From contig JNDT01002239.1 in the NCBI GenBank assembly GCA_000697055.1, positions 61,439 to 125,438 on the forward strand: a DNA stretch of 64,000 nucleotides, in the 5' to 3' direction. The DNA comes from Saksenaea vasiformis B4078 (lineage: Eukaryota; Mucoromycota; Mucoromycetes; Mucorales; Saksenaeaceae). The notes below the pieces were generated by a model, which was not told the DNA's origin, did no database searches, and saw only the letters and a list, made by a program, of their open reading frames with translations. The translations under genes and the position numbers were made by a program. Below are positions 22,609 to 35,247 of this stretch, piece after piece (position 1 is the first letter of the stretch; each line of letters opens with the position of its first letter).

Positions 22609-23274
22609 TTACTTCTAGATAAGGGCACATGCTGTTCTATAATTATTCACATGGAACTGTTTGTGTTTCTACGGGTAACCCCATGAATAGCTATCCATTT
22701 GCGTATCGCCGAAGCCAATATATTTATGGATATCATCATTGACAATGAACCATATTTCGTGTGGGAATGTCAAAGTTGGCACTGACAAAGAAAAGTGCCT
22801 TCTTCTTAAAGAAATGCAGGTCAGCTAATTTGTGCAAAGATGTAGTGTATCACTCCATACACGTCCAAGGTTGCGCTCGACAGTGAATAGGGAGCCAAAC
22901 GCTTGGCAAAACACGGTGGATATTCAAGAACTTTCCACAATAGACTTTGGCAGCATATTTGAGCATCTAGCAATGAATGACACAATTTGATCGGTTTAAG
23001 CGGCCATACAGTCTGTCTATCTATGGGAAGCATAGTTTCAGCTTGCGCTTATTACGATATTCTTTCCGGAAGAACCCCAGAGCGTGCGGCGTAAAATAGT
23101 TGAAGGATTGCCATTCTTACACACATCTGCAGATGTATAATTGTGGAATAAGTATTCATGACTACGACGTATTACTGCACTTCTTATCCGCAGGAATATA
23201 TTTCTGCAGAGCGTTCTTTGTTTGCGTAATGTTCTGACTCTCCATTACATTCGCGCATGAAATGCCTGTCATTC

Positions 23275-23380
23275 TACATGATTTTCCCATGATTTTGCGT
23301 CTATTTGAGATTATTCGGTGCTGCTTCCATATAAACTCTACGTTTTGAAGTACGTATTTTTATATTCGTCCGATGAACAG
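23275..23380. repeat. Repeat block shared with 36540-36610
   Basis: The stretch CATGATTTTGCGTCTATTTG followed by AGATTATTCGGTGCT and AACTCTACGTTTTGAA is closely matched at 36548-36611 (GATTTTGCGTCCATTTCG ... GGTGCTACG ... AACTCTGCGCTTTGAA). It is non-coding. At 36.6 kb the block runs into the same tail as repeat family A, so the two are probably related. Confidence 0.6.
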
Positions 23381-23454
23381 TTCACACCTGGATAACTGGA
23401 GTTTATGCTAGAATTGTTTCATTTCTACAGTGGTGGATTTCCTAGTATCCTATT

Positions 23455-24205
23455 ACACAGCGTAAAAACGTCTTAAGTAAATGACCTACCGAAAACAGTA
23501 CGTCTCTTTGACGTTGAGACGATTCATTGCATCAGTGACAGGTTTCTCTATACGTTATCACAGTCGTAGAAATGTCTCAAGGCGAGGTTCCCACCAGAAC
23601 AATCTGCATTTAAAGAGACGCACGAATAATTTTTATCCTTCGGCTCTGCGTCTTCCTAATATCCCTGGTAAGGATGCCAATTCATCACATCTACGAGATT
23701 ATTCATGTTTAGATTGCATGGCCCTTGTCCCGAACCGTCTTGACTCTGTGCGTGTGCAACTTTGTTCATCACTTAAGTAAACGTTGTCATACTCAACATT
23801 AATGATTTTTCTGTGACAGACCGCCCGACGCCGCATCGCTTTAAGCCCTCTGCAGATTCAACAATCGGCCGCCCAGATGCTGACCGCCTCCCTTCATCCG
23901 CTCCCACCGCTTCACGTGCGTCGCTGAGCCCCAACGTTATTGTGGAATTTACCCTCCGGGGAAATTTCAAAGACGTTAAGGCATCTTCCATTTACTAACC
24001 ATGAGTTATTTTTTATGCTGCTCGAATAAATTTTGCATCCGCTGAGGACACCAAGTTCATGTTAGCTGATTAATTTTCTGACGTAGAATTGATGTCTAAT
24101 GACCGCATATTCAATTCTTCTTTAGCGCAAAATTGGGTCTTCAGAGACGCAAGGTTTGCTCATGGTAGCGTAAAATTATTCAATAGCCAGTATGTGCTGG
24201 AATAG
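23455..24205. repeat. Dispersed repeat family A, copy 2
   Basis: A diverged copy with AGAGACGCACGAATAATTTT and CTTCGGCTCTG (23612-23648), the CATTTACTAACCATGA block (about 23990-24005), TTTTATGCTGCTC and TTTTGCATCCGCTGAGG (24010-24045), and the tail AGCGCAAAATTGGGTCTTC ... GGTAGCGTAAAATTATTCAA (about 24124-24185). Order and spacing match the copies at 14.4 and 50.3 kb. Confidence 0.65.
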
Positions 24206-24809
24206 AAATAATTTTTCCTTGCCTACATAATTATTAGACAGGCGGTTATATCAAGCAAAATCCTGATTTCATGAGAGCAAAATATACGTTAAGCAAGTAA
24301 TGCAAATCCAAAGAATAGACCCGAGGTCATACGGAGCTCAATCGTGAGGAATTTTCTACAAAAGAGACCAAGCAAGGGAGTTCGGTATCGTCCTATCGTT
24401 TGAGGCTTATACAACAGGAATACTGCGTTTACGAATCAAATATACTGAGCGAGAGTCCATTACAAGGACAAGAGTATATGCAAGCTTGGCAGTATTATGC
24501 TGTCGCTCTATTAATGAAAGGTACTTCAATCGATCTACATTATATAAAGCTGTATACACACTTGGTAAATGCCAGGATTCATAGTTCGAAAAAGGTCTTC
24601 TCTTTTTGTAGCGCCAAACAAGAAGTTTAACGCTACTCTTTGGAAAAAATAGTGACCCAGCCATTGTAGTCGCAACTTACACATACAAGATAAGCATATA
24701 CATTTTGTAATATTGGGTTTACTTTTCTATACAAGTTTTTGAAACCCCACGTTGTTAATTTATCACGCTATTACCCTATTAAATATCTTTTTGCATAATA
24801 AAGTTATAT

Positions 24810-27567
24810 TTATTGAAAAACATGGCCTTCGGTTCTCTGTACATCTCCAAATGATGACCAAGAAAACGTGGGATCCATAGTAACTTCACTATCCATTACG
24901 TTCGTAGTGGAAATAGGGGTATCCAGCATCATAGCCATCGGATCCTTTGAAAGGTCCATACTGGCAGAGGGTTGTTGCAATGTATTGTCGAATTGGAAAG
25001 CATGTTCAGATACAGCGTGATGCCTCTCTTGATGTTGCTGCAGCTGCTGTTGCTGTTGAAAAGATAGACATAATGAGGAAGGTCGTTTCATGGTGCTAGA
25101 TTTATGTGGTCGGATGAATTGCATCGAACTACTTTTATGTAAAGGACGTGAGGATGTCCATGATTGCGAAGGGGGTGGTGATACGCTGTTCATGTGGTTA
25201 CGGCGAAGTTCGCGAAGATCTTCGTGGGAAGAAGAGAAATGATGCAATCCTCGTGGAGTACGGTATGTATTCGAAGACAAAGGTAGAGGTTGTTGGTGAT
25301 GATTATATAGCGGCATGGTTTGAAAATTAGGGTTTTGCATCATCATCGCAAATCGTGTTGGATCTGTAAGTGACGCGCTCGAATTTAATAACGATTGTGG
25401 GTTTCGCTTGGGTACACTTGTCAAGGTATGCCTTCTGGAGGCCTTTGGGGCCTTCATTGTCCGCTTGAACGTATCTGGAGAGGATGATGCTGAGGAAAGA
25501 TCAGCGGAAGACGCTACACTGGGTGTAGGCACTACGTAAGATGGAGGAGGCGTGTTGCCTACAGCCATCTGTCCGTACTGCTGCGCGAGTTCCGCTTCTT
25601 TAAAATAGGAATGGAACTCGACAGCTGGGGATTCTAACGCTAAGCGGTTCAGGATATTGAGGGACCGAAGATACTGTGTCTGGGCAAAATCGCTCGAAGT
25701 TTTGTCCTGGGCCATATTCATCTCGTAGCGATGAACTGTGGCAGCAGTAGCCACGCAATGGATGGTATACTGAACACCACGGGTGGGATAGCTAAAAACG
25801 TCGACAGGCATGCTTTCTAACATGGTTTCGGCAATGTTAGTGATATTGGACGCCGAAGCTGCACATATGTCGCGGTGTGAGTATGTTTTCATCGATACAC
25901 TTGTCTCTGGTAATGGATAGAGTACGTAGTGTCGGTGTAGTAATATGATCGTGAAATGGTACATCATGTGCAGGAAGCCAACAAAGACATCCGTTAGTGT
26001 CCCTTTTTCGAGAGGATATCCCATATCCAATGTTGGGGGATATACCAGTGATGGAGGAAATTCGCGAAGAATCGTTTCGAGATGAGTGTGTAGCACAAAT
26101 AGTCTGCCTTGTTCCTCCACCATCTGTTCTACTGATCGATGATTGGACTGCGTTTGCTGCCGTTGCGCCACACGACGGGACATTTTGCACACATTGGCCA
26201 GCACTTTGGTTAGTTGAATAACAATGTTGTGTTTCATAAGCAGCTCTTCGAGCGCAGGCCCCTCATCTTCGGTTGCGAGGGGGTATTCTGTCGTACAGTC
26301 GACGTTAGCAAAATAAGGCTCACGGCCTTGTTCGATGCTGGTAATAAACACCTTAGATCCTTGCCTCTTCTTTCTTTCTTAATCAACACTAAAAAATTTA
26401 CCTGATCAGAAGATCATACGCAAACGTCATCCAAAATGTTCTTTTCATGGATTCCAACTCGCAACGGTCAGATACACTGGAGGATTTTAATTGCGGGAGT
26501 CCCAGGTCGTGACACATACGGATGGCAATGCTGAGGTACAGACCTGGTCGACAAAAGAACCCGAGGCGTCGGTAATATTCTTGGTACTTTGTTAACAGAA
26601 CAAGCGCCTGTATCGTAGATACACGTGGTGCATCCGAATATTCGTCAATAAGCGCAAATGCGCGCTGATAGAACGAGAACCCGGGAGGGACATTGGATAA
26701 ACTCTTTTCGGCCCATCGAGAAGCCACAGCACACATTGCCAGTAGCAGTAGCTTGGAAGGTGCTCCTGCCTGGCTTCTGACCTGTCTCCAGAAGGTAGGT
26801 TTATGAATCATCGGTGCGTAGTTGTGAACGTGGGTAAAATAAATTTCGATTAAGGAAAGAGGCACATCTCCCAAGCCATACATGGTCTCACCATTGGCCA
26901 CATCCGAATAGGCCACATGCATCTGCTGCACTGGTGAATCCAAAGAGTCTTCAGACTGTGAATCCGTAAATACAGAAGCACTCGTGTTTCTCTCGACTCC
27001 AGATTTCAGGTTGTTTAAATACAGTGCCTGGCCCATATAATCGATGCTAAATTGATCTGTTACGGTTGATAACGGGTTACACGGCGCGGTGGCTCCGGAA
27101 TGATTGTCTAGCATCGCGTAAGAGGAATATAAGCCGCAAGTATCTATAGTTACCCTCTTGGATTGTTGTATCCAAGGTTTCCTCATGCGTTCCATTCGAG
27201 TCTTGAGCAAGCGATACCTCCAGAATCTTTCGGGCAGGACCATCTATGTTCCTTAGCGCTTTCTCTACAAGCTGTAGTCGTTGCTCGAGGAGTTCGATGT
27301 ATTGCGTAGGTGGACCTCGTTTCGGTGGCTGTTTGGCGAAGACGCACTGTGTTTCCGATTTTCTACACTGACTACAAGGTTGCACACCGTCACATTTCAC
27401 CTATAATTTATCAGGCATCAATCCTCCAACGAGCGTCAAGGCTGTACCTTGCGCTTGCGACACTTATCGCACGCTCGTGTTATCTTCATACGTTTATTAT
27501 TGTTTGCTGGCTTGGTCTTTATGAGTTGGTTTTGGGGCTTGTGGTCTGGCGATTCCAATGACTGCAT
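24810..27567 (-). CDS. Zn(II)2Cys6 fungal transcription factor
   Basis: Four exons: 27567-27448, 27400-27154, 27107-26402 and 26337-24810; 866 residues. The N-terminus MQSLESPDHKPQNQL leads to a binuclear zinc cluster split by intron 1: RACDKCRKRK | VKCDGVQPCSQCRKSETQC, spacing CX2CX6CX5CX2CX6C. A short leucine-rich linker (YIELLEQRLQLVEKAL) typical of the dimerisation coil follows. The middle homology domain (fungal_trans) covers about residues 190-420: VPLSLIEIYFTHVHNYAPMI, ALVLLTKYQEYYRRLG, SIAIRMCHDLGLPQL, then RTFWMTFAYDLLISIEQGRE. The C-terminal third is low complexity, with Ser, Pro, Gln (a QQQQQLQQ run) and Met, and is likely an activation region. It should act in the nucleus as a DNA-binding regulator; the target pathway is not evident from its neighbours. 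Confidence 0.92.
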
Positions 27568-27995
27568 AGAAGATGGAATGACGATCTCAAGATGCTGGGT
27601 TAATCCCTTTCTCCTTTCTGTTTATCCACCACGTAAAGAAAAAAAGGAAAACGAAAATGGGGCTGTGTGACGCAAGGAGAAATGTGTAAAGAAGTGAAAA
27701 AGAGAGGCAAACTGTGAATAATAAAAGAGTTTTTTTATGTCGTTCTTTTGGTTTGCATTTGTGCCTGTCTCACTTATTCTCTCATATTCTGTGTATATAC
27801 GTGTATGTGTCCGGTACGGCTGAGTTGCAACATTGTGTTGCTTACCAAATGCTGTCGAGTCATTTGATGAATGAAGGGGTTGTATATTTGGTGCTAAATA
27901 CAGCAAATCGATGTCCAAAAAAGACACGAGAAAGAAAAAGAGAAAAAAGGAAAGCTGGTTGTTTCGTCGATCGATCGTCCCATATGAAATCCATA

Positions 27996-29465
27996 CTACT
28001 GCTTTGTCGTAGCAAGGCTTCCACGACGCTGGGTGACCTCTATACCTGCGCTATTTGCAAAAATACGTACCACATCTGTTAACGATACAACACTGATGGC
28101 GCGTTCCCTCTCATCCGTCACCCAGACACGATGTGCTTTGGTGGCTAGAAGCTTGGCAACAGTGAATCCAAGTGTTGTATCGGGACGGACATCGAATACA
28201 GGTAACCGGTCCTACCCCAATTTGAGCACCAACCGTCTTTCATATTGTCCTAGTTACCTGGCCGTCGTCGATACCTTGTTGTATTCTAACGACACTCACA
28301 AAATGGAAACATGTATTCCATAAGAGCTGATGACGATAGCTTTTCATCACATGCTTCAAAGTAGATCGTCAGCAAGAACTGCGCATATACATGTGCAGTG
28401 CTATATTCACTTGCCTTGACATCCGTCATGCTAATATTACCAAGCACTACCCCACCGTTTCCTATCACAGCGACAGATGAGACGCCATGATGGCCTGTGC
28501 GAATAAATAAGATAACCAGAGTAAGACAACCACTGCTGAAACCTTAATCTGGTGTGACCCTACTCATTTGTGAAAGTGCATCCAAGACACTTGACTCAGC
28601 TCCTACACCTATCACGCCTGTCTCTCCGAGATGCAACTGACGAAGCTAGATTGAAATCGTTAAAAAGTCTCTGGTCAGGTTCAAAATCACACTTTCTTAC
28701 TGTCTTGCCAAGCAACACTTCTATTTCCGGGAACTGTTGTCGGTTCTCATACAAATATCGAACAACGGTAGATTGTGATAAGATCCCCTGTCACGTGTAT
28801 GTCAGAGATCTGGTAGGTCAAATCTTCCTTTTCACCTTGATAGCACCATTTGGTTCCAGTACGCATACTGCGTCATAGGGTTTAATACAAGCACTAGTAA
28901 CAAATGACGTACCTCTGTGTGTTCCACAAGCAAACTCCTCTACAGCTGATAGCAGTGTTGCCTCTGGCAAGATTGAGTAAAACGGGTTTTTCCTGGAAAG
29001 ATCTTTAAATAGTCATCAAGTATTGCTTTTTTTTTATTCGTTGCATCATTTTACCACTGGCCAACTTGACAGGAACAGCCTGACCTTGAACTGCACGTTG
29101 TACAATATCCTTGATTTCAAATGTCGATGCTTGCTCGGTCTTGCGCAACACCACAAGGATATAGGCGATCAAGTCCCCGTAGTCGAACATACCAACATAT
29201 GAAGTTGAGTGCACGATAGCATTTGCATTGTTTGTCTTGGCGGGTAATGAGTCGTCATATACAGGTGCCGAGGAGATGTTGTTCTTAATGAGGACATCGC
29301 AAGCTTCTTCAACCGGGGTCGAAGCGGCACTAAAGCACAGTTATTCAAAACTAAACATATTCCTAAACTTTACATTGTAATAACTTTCTGGTTTTCGATA
29401 AGGCTCGAGGCCTTGATCATAGTCCAGTCGTGAACATTTGTTGTAATTCCTTCTCGGTGTGCCAT
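27996..29465 (-). CDS. CBS-domain protein (four CBS motifs)
   Basis: Nine exons: 29465-29374, 29329-29055, 29002-28913, 28867-28836, 28787-28701, 28645-28564, 28494-28415, 28353-28258 and 28211-27996; 349 residues. It starts [23 protein letters not shown]-type segments in order are [20 protein letters not shown] with [34 protein letters not shown] with [35 protein letters not shown]; and [19 protein letters not shown] with [13 protein letters not shown]. The architecture resembles AMPK-gamma or Sds23-like adenine-nucleotide-sensing proteins, but the identity within that group is not certain. The start was chosen as the first ATG in frame before the CBS core. Junction 7 (exon end 28415) uses a GC donor (AAG|GCAAGT), a rare but accepted class. 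Other introns are GT-AG. Confidence 0.88.
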
Positions 29466-30217
29466 TAACGAAGCTTTCAAGAAACTGACAAAAAAAAATC
29501 TCGTGTTTCTCGAATTTCTTTGCAGGATTTCGGCTAAGCGGATGAAAACCAGCCATACACAATCTCTCCCCCATTCGGAGTAATATTTATCCTCAATACA
29601 CAAGCGATGAGTAGCTTAACAGACCCTTATATTTCTTCAAAGACATCCTTTAACATAGTAGCTTTTTTTCCGACAATAATTACATTGTTTCTGGTGCCAC
29701 TAGATAACAGTAATTTAGAAATCTGCTCTGCAGAGGAATTGCAAAGGTATCAACGAGTAAATCTGAAACAAAAAAAAGCAGCGTCTGCATAACGCTTGAC
29801 CAAGCCACATGGACGCTATACGTTGATCGATCTATCCATTTGGGTCAGTTCAAAAATGAATTTTGGTATTGGGAGAAAGTTCTTTGCACGTCGTACCATA
29901 TCGGCCTTGGTTGGCTCACGCTCGGATTTCAGATGTAGTACTGCGGTTCTGGAGGCAGTCTGTCGCCCGTATTTTTCTAATCTGATATAAAACAAATGTT
30001 TAACCATCGCGAGCTCTTGCGATCCAGGTTATTTTTCTTGTTGATCAGAAGACACCACCGGCTGACTCTCATTGTTGTGATGTTTCTCGATATCCAACAT
30101 AGCTGGAGTACGAATGTTCCTGGTGGCACTGTCGTCTTGTTGATACATCCGTCGGCATTGGTTGCTGAACACAGCGGAGCGCAATTTCGATTCCAGATCC
30201 CTTAGTCAAAAGCTCAG
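29466..30217. other. Gene-free stretch upstream of the element gene
   Basis: Short frames on both strands (for example 29816-30007 minus) have no recognisable domain. This may be the 5' flank of the decayed element that starts near 30218. Confidence 0.4.
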
Positions 30218-33200
30218 ATGGAGAGATCTCGTCTACCAGATATATACAAGAAAGACAAAACGTTTTGGATATCGCGATCGAATGCTTTTTTTACCATGCG
30301 CAGCCAGTACGCTCTTGATCCTACACCTCTTTACTATCCACGCGTTTTTATGGGTCGTGCATCTTCTGGTTCCCGAGATTACCTGCCCAAGGTGTCCCAG
30401 AACGCTGAAACCTCTAGGGTGGTCAACTGACCCTCTTGCGAGAAGAGTAATCGACGAAGAAGACAATTTTTTTCTTATGTCTTACAGATATCAGTGTGAA
30501 GGATGCAGAAGGACATCTCTTGGTCACGATTGCGATATATTAGCTAGATTGCCTGTGCACTTGTCGCAAGAATTCCCAGCAATTATGTCTAAGCGCAGTG
30601 GTTTATCTTTACATCTGATGAACAAGATGCGAACTTGCTTCCACTCAGGAGTGGGACCCGCTCCTTTTGCACGAATGCTAAGCGAACATCATCATCCTTA
30701 TCCTGACCGCCTCGAGCTACAATTTTTGGCTGAAAGAGAAAGCCGATCTCCACGTTCATCAATCAAAATAGTGCAAAAAAAGGATCTCTTTTCGCTTTCC
30801 GATCCAAAAGGCTACAATGGCTTTGTTCCTAGTCCTAGATACCTGGCGAAGATGTACAACGACTATGTGCAATCTCACGTATCCCATCATCATCAATATA
30901 CAAGCTCTCTTCCGGCGTCCATACTCCATGTCGATCACAGTCATAAGGTAAGTAACTTATTAACACATTCTTTTGCTGATTTGTCCCTGAAGGTGACGAA
31001 GCACCTGTGTAAACTCGACGGTGCAAAGATCTTTGAAGGTCTATTCACAGCAACAAATGAGATGGGAGAAATACGCTTGTAGCACTTTGTTTCTTCAGTA
31101 TCAATGGAGCATATCCGTGGTCGTGTAAACAATATGATGCGTAGTTTGGCTGCTTTTGGTCATCCGCCACCGGAAACTGTGTACACCGACAAAATCGATG
31201 CAGAAATGCAGTTCTTTGAACAAGTAATCCCATCGCTTAAGGAAGATACGCAACAATCGGCAACTACGATCAACGTGGATTCGTATACTCATCTACCGCG
31301 GCTAGTCCTACCAAACGAGGTCAAAATCACAATCCACGAGGACGCAAGTCAAATAAATTCTGCCGTAACAGCGCTTCTAGAACTCGCTGACGACACAGAT
31401 GGTCAACATCAAATGGTTGTTGGTTTCGACGCAGAATGGACGTTCGATAGCCGCAGGCCGGTCTGGAAGCCAGTTGCCATCCTGCAGATAGCGTATGCTC
31501 AGCGAATCCTTATATTACGTCTATCCCATTTGCGAGCACTGCCCTACGCCCTTGTGACACTCCTTGCCAGAGAGGATATTGCTAAAGTCGGAAGAAATAT
31601 CGGAGGTGATATAAACGGGCTTCAACGTAGCTTTACCGAGGTACCAATTGAAGTACGAAGCACAATGCAGCTCGGTTCCTATTGTAAGAGTCGCGATTTT
31701 GTAGCAACCGCAACAACAGGTTTATCTGGTTTGTGCGCCAGTGTTCTCCATCGCTACCTTCCAAAGGATGCCAATATCCGCCAAAGCAACTGGGACCAAT
31801 CTATGCTTAGTGAGCGGCAAATCCCGTATGCATGGACATCATTATCAATTTATCGTCAAGCATCACAGGTGCCTCCGACAACTGAAACTGCAATTCCGTT
31901 TGTTCAAAATACGCCAGTTACGCTGATGAGTGATGATGGTACACGTGCCATTGCTCACGGACAAGTTATTGGTGGAGCTCAATCACGGTTAGAAACTTCT
32001 AGTCATTGTCAATTGGGTACATGTACTAAAATTAGCTGGTATAGAATCTTTAACGGGAGAACAAACACGGACAATAGAACAGTTATAGAGATACAGTATG
32101 TCGCAGTTCCTGGGGCTACTACAGAACTGTGTGATAGACGAACATTATCAAGCTTTGGAAGCCCTCCTTTCCAGATAATGGCTAGAAGAGATGCTCTTCG
32201 ATATCGACGGTTGGACATTGCAGAGATAGTTCGTGCAGAGCAGCAGGCCATTAATCAGATACCTGATCAACTGATGCAGGTGGACAATTCCACCAACCTT
32301 GCTTGGCAAAATGATGATGTGGAGGATGGGGAAGATTCTGACGACGAGAGGATGCAACGGGTAGTGAGCAAGATGTTCACTCTTCTGTGATAGACGAAGA
32401 GAGCAGAGGAACTGGGAGAAGAATGTTAGATGCATTATACAGAAATGCAATCGTGTCAGAAGACCGTGATAGGGCGACTCCGGCTGTGCGAACCTGTGTG
32501 GTCCAAGATATATGGCACGCTTTAAAGCGAATATCCGTTCCAAACAGACATAGTCTCCGCAGAGAATTCCAGAGACTGTTAACAGATGCCGTCATGGGAA
32601 TGGACCAGGGGGGTGTGGTGAAAGTGAAGCAAGTCCTCGAACGGAAAGGAGAAAGCTTTGATCAAGCGTAGTATAAATTTATTTTCTCTCCAATAGCGGC
32701 AACCTTCATTAACGGAGTATAGTTCTGAGAAAGAGAGAGAAATGGCTGCAACCGCGAATCCGACGTATTATTCCTCTACCTCACTTAATGGTGAGACCTG
32801 TCTACGATGTGTTCATGACATATGGTCCACTAGTCTGCACATCCAGCAAGCAACCATTACTTAATAATCAATGCTGGAAGGATGCGCGCAACTTCCTTGA
32901 GCCAGTCGTGAACGGGTACCTTAGCGAGCCAGAGGAACAGCAGTTGTACCATGCCCGTTATACAGATGCGGATGGCCTTGTAGTATATCGCTGTTCCAGA
33001 GGAACCAACACTCTGGAACGGAGACGTTGATGCTGGATTGCAGTACCCATTGTATACTTGTTTGTTACATCTAATCCGAATGCCAATCGCTGCCTCACCC
33101 CGCAATATCTGTTTCAGATGGCTCAACAGTGAGGCGTTGCTCGTACAACGTACAACTCACGTGGTAACAAAATTTTGGTGCTTGCAAACACCGCCTGGCA

Positions 33201-33220
33201 GTCCGACAAGGGTTCTCATA
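30218..33220 (+). pseudogene. Element gene: zinc-ribbon/DDE-like region joined to 3'-5' exonuclease, decayed
   Basis: Reading starts at MERSRLPDIYKKDKTFWI (30218). At the T-run near 30347 the frame slips one base, then continues LWVVHLLVPEITCPRCPRTL (zinc ribbon, with a second pair YQCEGC). A region with YNGFVPSPRYLAKMYNDYV, then HVDHSHK | VTKHLCKLDG after an intron (30948-30992), and YTDKIDAEMQFFEQ looks like a DDE/RNase-H-type transposase core; I recall the fungal domain DUF6729 for this kind of region but could not check. A TAG at 31080-31082 interrupts it. Next comes a DnaQ/WRN-type exonuclease: VVGFDAEWTFD (DxE), then VGRNIGGDINGLQ; the last motif (IPYAWTSLSIY) lacks the expected Asp. 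Another shift occurs near 32370, and C-terminal matches continue (RTCVVQDIWHALKRI, VYDVFMTYGPL, YRCSRGTNTLE) to about 33220. At least three lesions make it non-functional. Confidence 0.7.
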
Positions 33221-33476
33221 TCCTAGATGTTGGTTGAACTGGCCCTGTATCAAAGAAAGGAAATGGCATATTTAATTTCTCGTTAAAACATATACATTTA
33301 AATATAATGGTAAAAGGATATATCAAAAATAAGCCGCGATTATTGCCCACCTAGTGATTCCTGGCGGAAACCTGGCAGGGTACTAAAGCTTAGGTAAGCT
33401 TGCTGAGTCGAAATGGAGGAGAAAAAAAACTGACTCACTCGGACAGCCTATCTTTTCTTCTCGTTCCTTCACAACT

Positions 33477-34368
33477 ATGAGCACCGAAGCAAGACTTTCC
33501 GTGACTGATGCTTCTGGTCGGCAAGTCAGCCTTTTGAATACTGACATTGCTGCAGCAATGGCCTCATCACCTAAATCACCTCCTTCCAACAAAGACCCAC
33601 AACAATCTCGGACTTCACCAGAACCAAAACGTAAATACCACTGTAACGAACCGGGCTGCTACAAAAGTTTTACCACAAGGTAAGGCAAAGTATTTATTCG
33701 TGGATTACCTTTTTATAAAAAGAAATGATATTTTTAGTGGTCATCTTGCACGACATAATCGCATCCATACAGGAGAAAAGAACTTCCCTTGCCTGTTTCC
33801 TGGTTGTCAGTCTCGATTCTCGCGCCAGGATAATATGATGCAACATTATCGTACTCATATGGCACCCAAATCCAGGTGGAGCTCAAAAAAGCCCTCGGAA
33901 GATCGACCTCGACCTCGACCTAAACTCTACGCTCATCATCGCATTCGTTCCGACCCGGTGTGTGTCGAGCCTCCCTTGACTATTGATCAGCATCTAAGTA
34001 ACTACCATCGCCCAAATTTGCGACGCCCACTAGCGCCTCTCCGACAAAAAAAAGAACCTTCCCCGGTCACACTATCTAGCATTTCCACCGTTTTGCCCCC
34101 CTCTTTCCCTCGCTCCTCCCAGAATACAGCCGCAGGGTCGTTGCCTTCCGAGTCTGACCTGTTTTATCAGCATCACCCTCTATCCTTTTCACCATCCACA
34201 CCATGCAACGACACAACGTTGTTAAGTCCTTCCGCAGACCCGAAAATCTCGTCAATACAGCATGAGTCAGCAGACTATCAGGACGACTCAGCAGACATCG
34301 AGAAGACAAAGGATTCTCCACCTTCCAAAATGCACCAATTAGCTCACATTGTGAGCATCTTTGGTTAG
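33477..34368 (+). CDS. Nrg1-like C2H2 zinc-finger transcription factor
   Basis: Two exons, 33477-33679 and 33738-34368; 277 residues from the ATG at 33477. The intron falls inside finger 1 and joins KSFTT to SGHLARHNRIHTG. Two tandem C2H2 fingers, each CX4CX12HX3H, occupy about residues 54-108: YHCNEPGCYKSFTTSGHL and FPCLFPGCQSRFSRQDNM, linked by HTGEKN. SGHLARHNRIHTGEK and FSRxDNxxQHYRTH are close to Saccharomyces Nrg1/Nrg2 and related repressors. The rest is basic, then Pro/Ser-rich with acidic patches near the C-terminus. It is a likely nuclear DNA-binding regulator (glucose or stress repression in relatives); whether it activates or represses is inference. Confidence 0.9.
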
Positions 34369-35247
34369 CCGTCCTTGGGCTAGACTGTGTTGTAAAACGG
34401 TTTAGAAGTATACTCGCTACATTCCTTCGGTTTCCGTGATATGCCATCTCTCATCATCTACCATATCAAACGCTGTATTCTTACAAACTATCACCCAAAG
34501 TATTTGGAGCACGACACCTTGGCATTCCCATAACCTATTTGTACAGATTAGTCTTCCGTTGTCATGATTACCGGTTGTAGGTTACAGAAAAGCAGCTTGC
34601 GGCAGAGAAAAAAACAAGAAGAAAGAACAATGTGAACGCATTAGAAGTGCTAAATTGTTGTTACCACTGATGGAAGATTGCAGATGGATTGGAGAACCAG
34701 GAAAATCGCTGATAATATGCTAAAAGAGAATAAGCCAACAAACATTACCTCTTTATCAGATACATGTTAATGAAGATAGCATTTTTCAGCAACTACCTAC
34801 ACATTCCTCATTTTTCAAATCTTTTGACTTGTCAATTACAGGAAATGCATAAATAACCCGGAGCTCTTTCAGCGAGAGGAACATCAACTTATATTCCCAC
34901 GATAGCATTTTCTCAATCATTGTAATTTAGGAGGCCACACATCCAGACACTACTAGCCTGGATGGCAAACGTTTTAGGACAGAGTAATGAAGTGGCATTG
35001 TAAGGATTGTTTTGATACGAACAGAACGAGCGTTGCACAATATCCCTTTCTTAATGGTCCATGTCATGCAATTCATGATGGTTCGCCTATCTGACATAGA
35101 CAAATGTTGATAATGTGAATTAGAAACTATATCAAAGTAGGCGATCCTCTGAAAATACGGATGCAGATGCTGTTAGCAGTTGATAGAAAAGGCTGTAGGC
35201 TTTATTACTATCTTGCGAAATTAGAAAAGTTGCAATAGCTAGTTTCT
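34369..35247. other. Intergenic region between convergent genes
   Basis: About 880 bp separate the 3' ends of the C2H2 factor (plus) and the WBP2-like gene (minus). I see no supported gene or repeat. Confidence 0.5.

Larger units (their letters stand above)
22609..24809. other. Fanzor 3' flank and gene-free stretch
   Basis: No protein gene is supported. The first 100-200 bases after the Fanzor stop are the expected place for an omega-RNA and element right end, but I cannot define either by eye. Repeats (listed separately) occupy 23275-23380 and 23455-24205. The remainder is AT-rich. Confidence 0.45.

Noticed and set aside
29816..30007. Minus-strand frame with a basic, protein-like composition
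   Set aside because: Only 63 codons, with no partner exons or recognised motif; it may be chance or a remnant of the adjacent element.
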